DNA of 64,000 nucleotides, taken from positions 1 through 64,000 of the forward strand of contig JAIESC010000062.1 of the NCBI GenBank assembly GCA_019746355.1. The letters are read 5' to 3'. A program made the translations under genes and the position numbers. The DNA is from Xanthobacteraceae bacterium (lineage in GTDB: Bacteria; Pseudomonadota; Alphaproteobacteria; Rhizobiales; Xanthobacteraceae). Under the pieces are notes generated by a model that was not told where the DNA came from, ran no database searches, and saw only the letters and a list, made by a program, of their open reading frames with translations. Shown piece by piece: positions 8,142-16,375 of this stretch (position 1 is the stretch's first letter; each line of letters begins with the position of its first letter).

Positions 8142-9707
8142 ATGAATCTCGCGTCGTGGCTTGAACGCGCAGGCTTGGAAGACCCGCAGCGTGCGGCGCT
8201 GGGCATTGGGCCGCGGACGCTCCGGACCTACGGCGAAACCGCGTCGCGCGTCGCCCGTCTTGCCGCCTCGCTCCAGGCCATGGGCCTTGCGCCCGGCGAT
8301 CGGGTCGCGATCGCTGCCAAGAACAGCCCCGACTACCTCGAAGTGATGTACGCGGTCTGGCACGCCGGCCTTGCCGCGGTGCCGGCCAACGCCAAGCTGC
8401 ACGGCGCGGAGCTGGGCTACATCATCGAGCAGTCCGGCGCGCGCCTGGCCTTCGCCTCGGCCGACCTCGAGGCCGAGATCGCGCGACACGCTCCGGCCTC
8501 GCTGGAACGGCTGATCGTCATCGGCGGCGCGGCTTACGAGAAGCTGCTCGCCGCCGATCCGGTCCTCGTCGTGCCACGCGACGACGGCGACTTGGCCTGG
8601 CTGTTCTACACGTCGGGAACCACGGGGCGGCCAAAGGGCGCGATGCTCACCCACAAGGTGCTGACCGCGGCGAGCCAAGCCTACATGGCCGAGGTCGATA
8701 CGCTTTCGCCCGGCGATCCGCTGCTGCATGCCGCGCCGATGAGCCACGGCTCCGGCCTTTACATGATGTCGTACGTGATGCGCCGCGGCGTCAACGTCGT
8801 GCCGGAGTCGAGCGGCTTCGAGCCTGAGGAAATTTTCGAGTTGTTCCGCGCCTGGCCGCGTACTTCGATGTTTGCCGCGCCGACCATGGTCAAGCGTCTG
8901 GTCGATTGCGGAGCCGAGTGCCCCAGCGAGAACATCCGCACCATCGTCTATGGCGGCGCGCCGATGTATGTCGAGGACGCGCTGAAGGCGCTCGACCGTT
9001 TCGGCCCGCGGCTCGCGCAGATCTACGGGCAGGGCGAGAGCCCGATGACCATCACGGTGCTGCCGAAGGACGAGGTGGCGGGCCGTAACCATCCGCGCTG
9101 GCGCGAGCGGCTTGCCTCGGTCGGCCGGCCGTTCCGATGCATCGAGGCGATGGTGACCGCCGGCGACGAACGGCCGCTAGCGCCCGCGCGTTTACGCGCG
9201 TCTTCGACGCGCTATGCGGGCGAGGCCGGCGAAATCCTCTGCCGCGGCGACACCGTGATGGCCGGCTATTGGCAGAATTCCGAGGCCAGCGCCGCGACCC
9301 TGCGCGGCGGCTGGCTGCACACCGGCGATGTCGGCGCGTTCGATGCCGACGGCTATCTGACGCTGAAGGACCGCTCCAAGGACCTGATCATCTCCGGCGG
9401 CTCCAACATCTATCCGCGCGAGGTCGAGGAGGTGCTACTCAAGCACGGCGGCGTTCGCGAGGTGTCGGTGATCGGCCGGCCGGACCGCGAATGGGGCGAG
9501 GTGGTGGTCGCCTATGTGGTCGGCGACGCGCCCGCGGCCGAGCTCGACGCGCTGTGCCTCGCCTCGATCGCACGCTTCAAGCGGCCCAAGGACTATGTGT
9601 TCGTCGACGCCTTGCCGAAGAACAATTATGGCAAGGTCCTGAAGACCGAGCTGCGCGCGATGGACGGCGCGAAAGGTACTCTCGCGCCGCCGGGCGGCCA
9701 TGACTAG
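8142..9707 (+). CDS. AMP-dependent acyl-CoA synthetase / ligase
   Basis: Activates a carboxylic acid as an acyl-adenylate and passes it to CoA. The 521-residue protein has the phosphate-binding motif FYTSGTTGRPKGAM, the adenine-site YGQGESPMTI, the hinge region TGDVGAFDADGYLTLKDRSK and the catalytic lysine near KNNYGKVLK. The substrate cannot be told; long- or medium-chain acids are possible. About 12 residues (roughly RLRASSTRYA) appear inserted before GEAGEILCRGD and are encoded by a palindromic repeat at 9,182-9,221, kept in frame. Located between maf and yacG. Confidence 0.88.
   Translation: MNLASWLERAGLEDPQRAALGIGPRTLRTYGETASRVARLAASLQAMGLAPGDRVAIAAKNSPDYLEVMYAVWHAGLAAVPANAKLHGAELGYIIEQSGARLAFASADLEAEIARHAPASLERLIVIGGAAYEKLLAADPVLVVPRDDGDLAWLFYTSGTTGRPKGAMLTHKVLTAASQAYMAEVDTLSPGDPLLHAAPMSHGSGLYMMSYVMRRGVNVVPESSGFEPEEIFELFRAWPRTSMFAAPTMVKRLVDCGAECPSENIRTIVYGGAPMYVEDALKALDRFGPRLAQIYGQGESPMTITVLPKDEVAGRNHPRWRERLASVGRPFRCIEAMVTAGDERPLAPARLRASSTRYAGEAGEILCRGDTVMAGYWQNSEASAATLRGGWLHTGDVGAFDADGYLTLKDRSKDLIISGGSNIYPREVEEVLLKHGGVREVSVIGRPDREWGEVVVAYVVGDAPAAELDALCLASIARFKRPKDYVFVDALPKNNYGKVLKTELRAMDGAKGTLAPPGGHD
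9182..9221. repeat. Palindromic repeat inside the acyl-CoA synthetase gene
   Basis: GCCCGC (9182-9187) pairs with GCGGGC (9216-9221) around a core containing ACGCGCGTCTTCGACGCGC. The core is nearly identical to that at 6,169-6,200. Its 40-odd bases are translated without a stop, so the element sits in a coding region without breaking the frame. Confidence 0.75.
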
Positions 9708-9917
9708 ATGAGATTTATGAACGACAACGCTGCACCGCGCCGCGCGCCCTGTCCGATCTGCGGCAAGCCGTCCGACCCGAAGTTCCGCGCGTTCTGCTCC
9801 AAGCGCTGCGCCGACGTCGATCTCAACCGCTGGCTCTCCGGCGTCTATTCCGTGCCGGTCACCGAGAACGACGATGAGGACGGCGATAAGGTGCCGGACG
9901 GCCCGCCCGGCCACTGA
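9708..9917 (+). CDS. yacG: DNA gyrase inhibitor YacG
   Basis: A small zinc-finger protein (69 residues, or 66 from the second ATG) that binds GyrB and inhibits gyrase in E. coli. The four zinc-binding cysteines are visible in CPICGKP and FCSKRCADVDLNRWL. The ATG directly abuts the stop of the synthetase gene. A second in-frame ATG at 9717 begins MNDNAAP and is an equally plausible start. Confidence 0.92.
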   Translation: MRFMNDNAAPRRAPCPICGKPSDPKFRAFCSKRCADVDLNRWLSGVYSVPVTENDDEDGDKVPDGPPGH

Positions 9918-10012
9918 ATAGCGCCTTTCCCTTGCGCATCGGTCCGCCTAAGCTGCGACGCAAGGCGCCGCAAGAAACGCCGCAAGAGCGTTGAACTGCC
10001 TGGGAGGAATTG

Positions 10013-11002
10013 ATGCTCGACCGCCGGCGGTTCGCCGCGTTCTCCGTCGCGTCCGTTCTGACGTCCACGCTGGCAGTGCGCCTTGCCGCCGCGCAGGGCG
10101 CAGCGAACTTTCCCAACCGCTTTGTCCGTCTCGTCGTGCCGTTTCCGCCGGGCGGCGGCACCGACGCCATCGCCCGCGTCGTCTCCGGCACGCTGTCCAA
10201 CATCTGGGGCCAGCAGATGGTGGTGGAGAACAAGGGCGGCGGCGCGACCAGCATCGGCACCGAGACCGTCGCCAAGGCCGAGCCGGACGGCTACACGGTG
10301 CTGCTGCAGTCGATGCCGCTTGCCGTCAACAAGTTCCTGTTCAAGACGCTGCCTTACGATCCGGTCGCCGACCTCGCGCCGGTGAGCCTGATCTGCGACT
10401 ACCCGAACGTGATGGCGGTGCCGGTCACGTCGCCCGCGCGCACCGTCAAGGAGTTCATCGAATACGCGAAGGCCAATCCGGGCAAAGCCACCTACGCGTC
10501 GTCGGGGCACGGCACCTCGGTGCACCTCTCCGGCGAACTGTTCAACAAGATGGCCGGGCTCAAGCTCCTGCACATCCCCTATCGCGGCGCGGGACCGGCG
10601 CTGAACGATCTCATTCCCGGCCGCGTCGACGTGATGTTCAACAACATCGGCGCGGTGATGCCGCTCATCCAGGGTGGCAAGCTGCGCGCGCTGGGCGTCA
10701 CGTCGTCGGCGCGCGCGCGGGAGCTGCCGGATGTGCCGACCGTGTCGGAGGCCGGCGTTCCGGGCTTCGACGTTTCGGCCTGGTATGCGCTGTTCGTGCC
10801 GGCGAAGACGCCCGAGCCGGTGATCCGCAAGATGCACGCCGACACGGTGAAGGCGCTGGCCGACCCCGCCACGCGGGCGCGGCTCGAGCAGCTCGGCGTC
10901 GGCGTCATCGGCTCCTCGCCCGAGGCGTTGAAGGCCCATCTCGCCGCCGAAATGGCGAAGTGGAGTGTGATCATCGAGGAGGCCGGGATCAAGGTGGAAT
11001 AG
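10013..11002 (+). CDS. Bug/TctC-family tripartite tricarboxylate transporter binding protein
   Basis: Periplasmic solute-binding protein of about 329 residues. The N-terminus, MLDRRRFAAFSVASVLTSTL, is a signal peptide with a twin-arginine-like RRR. Family marks are RLVVPFPPGGGTDAIAR, MVVENKGGGATSIGTETVAK, PYDPVADLAPVSL and HIPYRGAGPALNDLIPGRVD. These proteins bind small carboxylates, but no transporter subunits are adjacent, as is common for Bug proteins. GGGAGGA at 10,002-10,008 fixes the ATG at 10,013. Confidence 0.9.
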   Translation: MLDRRRFAAFSVASVLTSTLAVRLAAAQGAANFPNRFVRLVVPFPPGGGTDAIARVVSGTLSNIWGQQMVVENKGGGATSIGTETVAKAEPDGYTVLLQSMPLAVNKFLFKTLPYDPVADLAPVSLICDYPNVMAVPVTSPARTVKEFIEYAKANPGKATYASSGHGTSVHLSGELFNKMAGLKLLHIPYRGAGPALNDLIPGRVDVMFNNIGAVMPLIQGGKLRALGVTSSARARELPDVPTVSEAGVPGFDVSAWYALFVPAKTPEPVIRKMHADTVKALADPATRARLEQLGVGVIGSSPEALKAHLAAEMAKWSVIIEEAGIKVE

Positions 11003-11114
11003 GGGTGCTGCGGTGGGGTCCGAATTCGAGCCCAACCGCCTGATCCGGCTCAATTCTTGCCCCTTCTAGACAGGTGGAAATTGACCCCCTATAAACTCCC
11101 GCCAACCCCTCAAT

Positions 11115-11190
11115 GCCCAGGTAGCTCAGTTGGTAGAGCATGCGACTGAAAATCGCAGTGTCGGTGGTTCGATTCCGCCCCTGGGCACCA
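11115..11190 (+). tRNA. tRNA-Phe (anticodon GAA)
   Basis: A 76-nt cloverleaf with encoded CCA. Acceptor arms GCCCAGG and CCTGGGC pair, the D arm is GCTCAGTTGGTAGAGC, the anticodon loop ACTGAAAAT gives GAA, and the T arm carries GTTCGATTCC. The last 23 bases form the attachment site of the genomic island. Confidence 0.97.
11168..11190 (+). other. Left attachment site (attL) in tRNA-Phe
   Basis: The 23 bases from TTCGATTCC to GGGCACCA at the 3' end of tRNA-Phe recur exactly at 63,594-63,616. The flanking bases differ on both sides, so the repeat length is exactly 23. Confidence 0.92.
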
Positions 11191-11324
11191 CTGGTCCGTC
11201 CGGCCTCGTCCTTTGTCGTTCGCGACCCGCCGCCGATTGGCGAGAATCCTCGTAAAATCAGGCATTCCAGCATACATTGACGCACGGCACGGTTCGCGAC
11301 CGTCCGCGGGCATCCGGCCTCTCC

Positions 11325-11380
11325 GGGTACACTGTGGGTACGCTGGAAGGGTCGGGTACACTCGAGAGAGTACACTGGCG
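11325..11380 (+). repeat. Putative integrase arm-site repeats, left end
   Basis: Four spaced copies of a GGGTACACTG-like motif lie between attL and the integrase: GGGTACACTG at 11,325, GGGTACGCTG at 11,336, GGGTACACT at 11,354 and AGTACACTGG at 11,369. Two perfect copies lie near attR at 63,523 and 63,535. Placement at both ends fits binding sites for the integrase N-terminal domain or an excision factor. Confidence 0.55.
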
Positions 11381-11408
11381 GGCCGCACAAGCACGCGGGA
11401 TCTTGGCT

Positions 11409-12704
11409 ATGAATGAGTTGAGCGACACCAAAATCCGCAATGCCAAGCCGGCGGACAAGGAATACACCATTGCCGACGGCCAGGGCCTCAGCCTCGTGGT
11501 GCGGCCGAACGGCACCAAGCTGTGGCTCTACCGCTACCGTTTCGGCGGCAAGCGCAAGAACATGTCCTTCGGCACTTTCCCCGGCGTCGGACTCAAGACC
11601 GCGCGCGAGAAGCGCCACGATGCGGAAAAGCGGCGCGATCAGGGGCAGGACCCGGCGGCAGCGCGCGAGGCTAAGCGCCAGGACGACGAGAAGCTCAAGC
11701 ACACCCTTCGCGCCGTCGGGGAGGAATGGGCGACCAAGAAGCTCGAAAGGGAGAACAAGGCCAAAGCGACGATCAAGCGGGAACGCTGGAATCTCGGTCA
11801 GCTCTGTCGTGAACTCGGCGAGCGACCGCTGTGCGAGATCGAGCCGCCTGAGTTGCTGACGGCGCTGCGGCGCGTCGAGGCCCGCGGCCGGTACTATACG
11901 GTCGGCCGACTGCGCTCGACGGCCTCGCGGGTTTTCCAGTTTGGTATCGGCGCTTCGTATTGCACTAGCGACCCGACCCGCGATTTGAGGCACGCGCTTA
12001 CCAAAGCGCCCAAGGGCAATCCGCGGCCAGCGCTGACCGACCCCGACGACGTGGGCGATCTGATGCGCCGGATCGAGGTCTACGACGCCAAGAACGGCGG
12101 GCTCGTGCGTTACGCACTCAAACTGATCGCATTGACCATGGTGCGGCCCGGGGAGCTGCGGTTAGCCGACTGGACTGAGTTCGACGAGAACAACCGCGTA
12201 TGGCTGATCCCTGCCGAGAAGATGAAGATGCGCGATGATCACGAAGTGCCGCTGTCTCGGCAAGCGCTCGCTATCCTAGCCGAGCTGCGACCTTTGACCG
12301 GCCGAGGCCGCTACTTGTTCTCCTACGACGATGACGTGCCGATGTCGGACAACACGATCAACAAGGCGCTGCGGATCATGGGCTACGACACCGGCCCCGG
12401 CGGCGACCACTGCGCGCATGGCTTCCGCTCCACCGCCTCGACCCTGCTCAACGAGGAGGGCGCGTTCGACGGCGATGTAGTGGAAGCCCAGCTCGCACAC
12501 GAGACCGATGAGAAAAAGAAGCGGCGTCGCGATGAGGTGGTGCGCCGCCAACTTGGCAAGGGCGACAAGAACAAGATTCGCGGCATCTACAACCGGGCGG
12601 CCTATTGGGGTGAGCGCGTGCGCTTGGTGCAGCATTGGGCCGATCGCCTCGACAGCCTGCGCGACGGCGCGTCCGGCGTGCCGCTGCGCAAGTCGGCGGC
12701 CTAG
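11409..12704 (+). CDS. P4-type tyrosine site-specific integrase
   Basis: Recombines the island with the tRNA-Phe 3' end. The 431-residue protein has the N-terminal DUF4102 domain (ELSDTKIRNAKPADK, DGQGLSLVVRPNGTKLWLYRY), a core-binding domain, and the catalytic residues R246 (TMVRPGELRLADW), H337-R340 (HGFRSTAST), H364 (QLAHE) and Y394 (IYNRAAYW). About 21 mostly charged residues lie between QLAHE and KNKIRG, where relatives have nearly none. Start chosen at ATG 11,409. Its stop overlaps the stop of the convergent AlpA-like gene. Confidence 0.93.
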   Translation: MNELSDTKIRNAKPADKEYTIADGQGLSLVVRPNGTKLWLYRYRFGGKRKNMSFGTFPGVGLKTAREKRHDAEKRRDQGQDPAAAREAKRQDDEKLKHTLRAVGEEWATKKLERENKAKATIKRERWNLGQLCRELGERPLCEIEPPELLTALRRVEARGRYYTVGRLRSTASRVFQFGIGASYCTSDPTRDLRHALTKAPKGNPRPALTDPDDVGDLMRRIEVYDAKNGGLVRYALKLIALTMVRPGELRLADWTEFDENNRVWLIPAEKMKMRDDHEVPLSRQALAILAELRPLTGRGRYLFSYDDDVPMSDNTINKALRIMGYDTGPGGDHCAHGFRSTASTLLNEEGAFDGDVVEAQLAHETDEKKKRRRDEVVRRQLGKGDKNKIRGIYNRAAYWGERVRLVQHWADRLDSLRDGASGVPLRKSAA

Positions 12705-13084
12705 CTTGCTCTCGATTCGACCCTCGGCAGCGAGGCGTGATATTCGTCGACGCTGTCGAGGTCGATCATCGTTTTGCCCCCCATCTTGTAGGCTCTGATC
12801 CGCGCCTGGGCGATCAGCTCATAAGCCTTGGTCTTGCCGAACTTGCCATAGCGGCAACCGGCCTTGAACTCGGCGAGCCGGCGCTGCTTGTTGTTGGCAT
12901 TCTCAGCCATCGTGTCAGCCATAGTTCGTGCAAGTGCTTCGACAATCTCCGCCACAATCGGATCAAGACCCTCTGGGCGAATTGGCATTTCCATACCGCG
13001 ACGTGGTGTTGGCGCCCGGTTGCCGAAAGGGCACTGCTTCACTGGTAGCTTGCGGCCTTGCTGCTGATCTTGATCCGACGCCAT
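12701..13084 (-). CDS. AlpA/excisionase-like DNA-binding protein
   Basis: Encodes about 127 residues from MASDQDQQQGRKL. The C-terminal part, KTKAYELIAQARIRAYKMGG followed by KTMIDLDSVDEYHASLP, is the typical winged-helix recognition and wing pattern of AlpA and excisionase-like proteins. Such proteins often act as directionality factors or regulate the neighbouring integrase. It is convergent with the integrase and the two stop codons overlap. The N-terminal 50 residues are poorly defined and another ATG at MEMPIRPEG is possible. Confidence 0.75.
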   Translation of the reverse strand: MASDQDQQQGRKLPVKQCPFGNRAPTPRRGMEMPIRPEGLDPIVAEIVEALARTMADTMAENANNKQRRLAEFKAGCRYGKFGKTKAYELIAQARIRAYKMGGKTMIDLDSVDEYHASLPRVESRAS

Positions 13085-13161
13085 CGTCGCGTAGCCCATG
13101 CCCGGAGTGCGTCGATCTACATCGCCCAAGGTGTCGACCAAAAGCCTCTCTGATGCGGCCG

Positions 13162-13380
13162 CTAACTCCTGCGCGCTGTAGAGTGCAAATCGGACGGGCC
13201 GGAAGCTGTGTCCATGGTGATCGACAGCCGCCACGACAGCACGCGGCGGCTGAACCAGTCGAGCACCACCGCCAGATGCACGAAGCCGCGCGCCATCGGG
13301 ATGTAGGCTATTTGAAAAAGATCCCAATCCGATTGGGCACGCGACGATGCAACGGATGCGCGAAATACAGCGCGGTTCAC
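13162..13380 (-). pseudogene. IS3-family transposase OrfB fragment
   Basis: The minus strand encodes YIPMARGFVHLAVVLDWFSR followed by RVLSWRLSITMDTA. This is the central part of the DDE integrase core of IS3-family OrfB (ITYIPM...VAVMDW...RKVLSWRLSNTMD). Both ends are missing and no terminal repeats are seen, so it is a dead fragment. It adjoins the start of the GHKL gene and may have removed that gene's promoter or start. Confidence 0.75.
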
Positions 13381-13424
13381 GGTACACTGAGACCTGCGGC
13401 CTGAGTCGCCGCTGGAGCCATTTC

Positions 13425-14338
13425 GTGCATTGCGTAGTCCGCTTCTCCGCCCAATGGATCAATGCATCCCGCTTCGAGTGGGCGCTGCGCAATTCGTGCG
13501 GGCCGCACGAACAAGGCACCTATGAGGTGACCTTCGAATTCCCGAGTGGCTGCAAGGTGATGGTCGACGCGGCAATTCGGTTGCTGTCGCTCGTGAACCA
13601 GCTTGCGTCGACCACCCGCCGCGTGCGCCTCGACTTCGAGGAGGGCGAGGCGGGAACCATGGGGTACCTCAACCGCATGGGCTTCTTCGATCACCTTTTC
13701 GATTCTGTGGAGGTTCGGCCGCATCGTCCCTATTATTCGGCCGCAGCGCTGCATCGGGGCGGCAACGCGGCGTTGGTCGAGATCGCGCGCATTAACAAGA
13801 GCGCCCGCGACGAGGAACTGCCGACTCGGCTTGCGGATGCGCTGATGCAATCTTGCGGCACCCGCGCCGATGCCGCGGAACTCAAGGGCGCCGCGTGGAC
13901 GATTTTCGCCGAGCTTATCGACAACATTTTTTCGCACAGCCGCACCGAGCTCGATGGCTATGCGGCGTTGCAGGTGTATTCTCGCGGTGATCGACTCTCC
14001 GTCGCAGTGTCCGATAGCGGACTTGGCATCATGGAAACGCTTCGCCCGGCACTGAAGTTGGAAGTCTCCAATCTGTCGGGCCTATCCGCACTGACCTCCT
14101 AGTGGAGGTGTTCCGGCAGGGAATCTCACGGCACGGTCGTGACCGTGGTTGTGGGCTGAAGGGCAGCGCGGGCAAGGCCATCAAGTTCAATGCGACGCTC
14201 GACGTGCGGCTGCCGCGCCAACGGGTTTTGCTGACGCCGGCGCGCGGGGCCTACGAACCGAATACCGCCGACTGCTACGAGGGGCTGCCGCTCGTGTGGG
14301 GCACCCACATCGCGTTCGGCTTCCGGTTGGGGGCTTGA
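13425..14338 (+). pseudogene. GHKL (HATPase) ATP-binding protein, frameshifted
   Basis: The protein has an N-terminal STAS-like part (TYEVTFEFPSGCKVMVDAAI, DFEEGEAGTMGYLNRMGFFD) and a C-terminal GHKL ATPase with the N box ELIDNIFSHS and the G1 box VSDSGLGIMETL. The frame stops at 14,102 but continues in another frame as DLLVEVFRQGISRHGRDRGCGLKG, which includes the G2-type glycine loop, ending at 14,338. The shift is near 14,088-14,093. The start is uncertain: GTG 13,425 is used, and an IS3 fragment lies just upstream. It precedes the STAS/winged-helix gene by 31 bases. Confidence 0.7.
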
Positions 14339-14355
14339 AGACGGGCCTGAATCTG

Positions 14356-14379
14356 GTTAAATGGGTTAAATGAACGAGA
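14356..14379 (+). repeat. Direct repeat copy 1 (TTAAATG tandem motif)
   Basis: A 24-nt sequence with two TTAAATG units nine bases apart, followed by AACGAGA. It overlaps the start codon of the STAS/winged-helix gene. A second copy with 23 of 24 matches lies at 14,941-14,964. Confidence 0.8.
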
Positions 14380-14924
14380 GGGCGCGGGTGCTGGGGCTGC
14401 GCGACGTAATGGATCGGTCGGACGGTTGGGGCCGTTCGCAGGGACGCGAGGTGTATCAACGACTGCTGCGCGCGGTCGAAGATAACCCCGGCGTGCTGGT
14501 GTTCAAGGTTTCGATGAAGGGCGTAGAGCGGGTGGACATCTCTTTCGCATCCGAGACGGTCGTGGAACTGGCGCGCCGCTACCGCGGCACCAAGGGATTC
14601 TGCCTGATCGATCTCACAGACCCGGATCTCATAGAAAACGTGGATGCGGCCGCCGCCAAGAAGGGACAGCCGTTGTTGATGTGGCAGGGCAAATCGGCTC
14701 GCTTACTGGGTATCGAGCCGTCGCAGGGGTGCCGCGAGGCATTCCAGTTCGCGCTGCAGCGCTCGCAGGCGCGGGCGACGGAATTCGCGGAGAGCAAGAA
14801 GGGGATAACGATCGCCAACGCCAGCATGAAGTTCAAGCAGCTCTGGGAGCAGGGCTTTCTGCTGCGGCAGGAAAGCACCGCCGACAGCGGCGGAGTCGAA
14901 TACGTGTACAACCGAATCGGGTGA
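14370..14924 (+). CDS. STAS-like DUF4325 protein with C-terminal winged helix
   Basis: Encodes 184 residues. The middle matches the STAS-like DUF4325 pattern (VFKVSMKGVERVDISFASET, VVELARRYRGTKGFCLIDLT). The C-terminal 50 residues (ATEFAESKKGITIANASMKF, KQLWEQGFLLRQE, GGVEYVYNRI) look like a winged helix-turn-helix. DUF4325 proteins are known to pair with GHKL ATPases, resembling kinase/anti-anti-sigma partners. Here the pair directly precedes a CBASS operon, suggesting a sensor-regulator role; that is inference. There is no clear ribosome-binding site, and the start is set by the repeat-embedded ATG. Confidence 0.72.
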   Translation: MNERARVLGLRDVMDRSDGWGRSQGREVYQRLLRAVEDNPGVLVFKVSMKGVERVDISFASETVVELARRYRGTKGFCLIDLTDPDLIENVDAAAAKKGQPLLMWQGKSARLLGIEPSQGCREAFQFALQRSQARATEFAESKKGITIANASMKFKQLWEQGFLLRQESTADSGGVEYVYNRIG

Positions 14925-14940
14925 AAATTTTTTGCCACCC

Positions 14941-14964
14941 GTTAAATGGCTTAAATGAACGAGA
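14941..14964 (+). repeat. Direct repeat copy 2 (TTAAATG tandem motif)
   Basis: Second copy of the 24-nt TTAAATG-NN-TTAAATGAACGAGA sequence, lying between the STAS/winged-helix stop and the TRIP13-like start. The spacing and placement in front of both genes fit an operator, or a duplicated start region. Confidence 0.8.
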
Positions 14965-14993
14965 AATTAGAACTTGAAGGAGGCCGAAACGCG

Positions 14994-15902
14994 ATGTCAG
15001 CGCGCCAACCCACCGATCTGAACCTGCCGAAGGGCATCCACCGGATCCGCCCGCTGCCGGACCCGGCGCTCGGGGCCGAGTGGAATTCGATCATCCTCCC
15101 GGAGCGCCTGAAGGCTCAGTTGCTGTCGCAGTCGATGTTGAATTTCACGCTGCGCGGCAAGGTCGACCGCAGCGTCCTGCCGCTCCACGGAGTGATCATG
15201 ATGGTGGGGCCGCCGGGCACCGGCAAGACCACGCTCGCGCGCGGGCTGGCGCACCGCACCGCCGAATCCTTCAAAGGCGGGCAGTTTCGGTTGCTGGAAG
15301 TCGAGCCGCATTCCCTGACGAGCGCCGCCATGGGCAAGACGCAGCGGGCCGTCTCCGATCTATTCTCGCAATCCATCAGCGAAGCCGCTGCGGGCCGGCC
15401 CGCCATTGTGCTGCTCGACGAGGTCGAAACGTTGGCGGCAGACCGGTCCAAGATGAGCATGGACGCGAATCCGGTCGACGTGCATCGGGCGACCGACGCG
15501 GTGCTCGTGCAGCTCGATCTCCTGGCCGAGCAGAATCCGCAACTGCTGTTCGTCGCCACCAGCAACTTTCCCCAGGCCGTCGACAGCGCGTTCACCTCGC
15601 GATGCGATCTCGTGATGGAGATCCCGATGCCGGACGCCGAGGCGTGCGGCGCGATCCTCAAAGACTGCCTCGTCGGCCTGGGGCGCACGTTCCCGGCGAT
15701 CGGAAAGCTCGAGGGCTCGCCGCACTTCAAGCGCTGCGCCGACGCCTGCGTCGGCCTGGATGGCCGCGCCATCCGCAAGATGGTGGCGAATGCGCTGGCG
15801 AGCACGCCGCAGACCGCGATGAACCCCGAGCTGGTCACGTTCGAGCAGCTGCTTGCGGCCGCGGACGCGGCAAAGCGAAGTCGCGGAGGGCAGGGCAAAT
15901 GA
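14994..15902 (+). CDS. cap6: TRIP13/Pch2-like AAA+ ATPase of type III CBASS (Cap6)
   Basis: Encodes 302 residues. The Walker A motif is GPPGTGKTT (K78), the Walker B is IVLLDEVETLA (D142-E143), the sensor region is LLFVATSNFPQ, and an arginine finger lies in AFTSRCD. Bacterial TRIP13 proteins remodel HORMA proteins and so switch off their activation of the CD-NTase. The start is set by GAAGGAGG at 14,976-14,983, eleven bases before ATG 14,994; an earlier ATG at 14,955 lies in the direct repeat. It overlaps the next gene by ATGA. Confidence 0.9.
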   Translation: MSARQPTDLNLPKGIHRIRPLPDPALGAEWNSIILPERLKAQLLSQSMLNFTLRGKVDRSVLPLHGVIMMVGPPGTGKTTLARGLAHRTAESFKGGQFRLLEVEPHSLTSAAMGKTQRAVSDLFSQSISEAAAGRPAIVLLDEVETLAADRSKMSMDANPVDVHRATDAVLVQLDLLAEQNPQLLFVATSNFPQAVDSAFTSRCDLVMEIPMPDAEACGAILKDCLVGLGRTFPAIGKLEGSPHFKRCADACVGLDGRAIRKMVANALASTPQTAMNPELVTFEQLLAAADAAKRSRGGQGK

Positions 15903-16375
15903 GCACGGTCGCCAGCCGCACCATCGCCAGCACGCCCAAGCGCGACGCTGGCGAGACATGGAAGTTCATCGTGGGGCTGCTGACGCAGGGACGAAGCGGC
16001 CCGGCCCGCGACGAACTGCTGTCGGTCTCGGGGGTGGCCGCAAGCACCATCGCCGATCAGTCGTCGAAGACGGCGCCGATCGTCGTGACCTGCAGCGGCC
16101 CCCGGACGCGCATCTACTGCCTCTACGACGACGACGCGATCGAAGGTTCCGATGCTAACGAGGATCAGCTCGGGTTCGACCCGCTGGCGGGCGATTGGCG
16201 CGTCTCGCTGCCGTGTTCGGAGGACGATCTCTCATGGGTGCAGGCGGCCTTGAAGAAGCACAGCACGCGCATCACCGCGCGCTCGCCGCAGGAGGAGATC
16301 GCCAAGGACGAAGCCGCCCAAGCGGCGCAAGGAGCGGCACTCGTGTTCGATCCGAAGGGGTTTCTCGGCTCATGA
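15899..16375 (+). CDS. CBASS HORMA3-like partner protein (Cap8 candidate)
   Basis: Encodes 158 residues starting [21 protein letters not shown] recognise it as the small companion protein found with HORMA, TRIP13 and CD-NTase in some type III CBASS operons (HORMA3 in Pseudomonas). Core segments are [20 protein letters not shown] and [20 protein letters not shown]. The C-terminal tail after the acidic linker, [12 protein letters not shown], could be a closure peptide bound by the neighbouring HORMA protein. ATGA overlaps link it to both neighbours. The HORMA3 call rests on context and remembered similarity, not on a structure-based search. Confidence 0.65.
   Translation: MSTVASRTIASTPKRDAGETWKFIVGLLTQGRSGPARDELLSVSGVAASTIADQSSKTAPIVVTCSGPRTRIYCLYDDDAIEGSDANEDQLGFDPLAGDWRVSLPCSEDDLSWVQAALKKHSTRITARSPQEEIAKDEAAQAAQGAALVFDPKGFLGS

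Noticed and set aside
6939..9092. Very long minus-strand open frame opposite maf and the acyl-CoA synthetase
   Set aside because: It is antisense to clear genes with known motifs, and its sequence is rich in R, H and G as expected for a shadow in GC-rich DNA.
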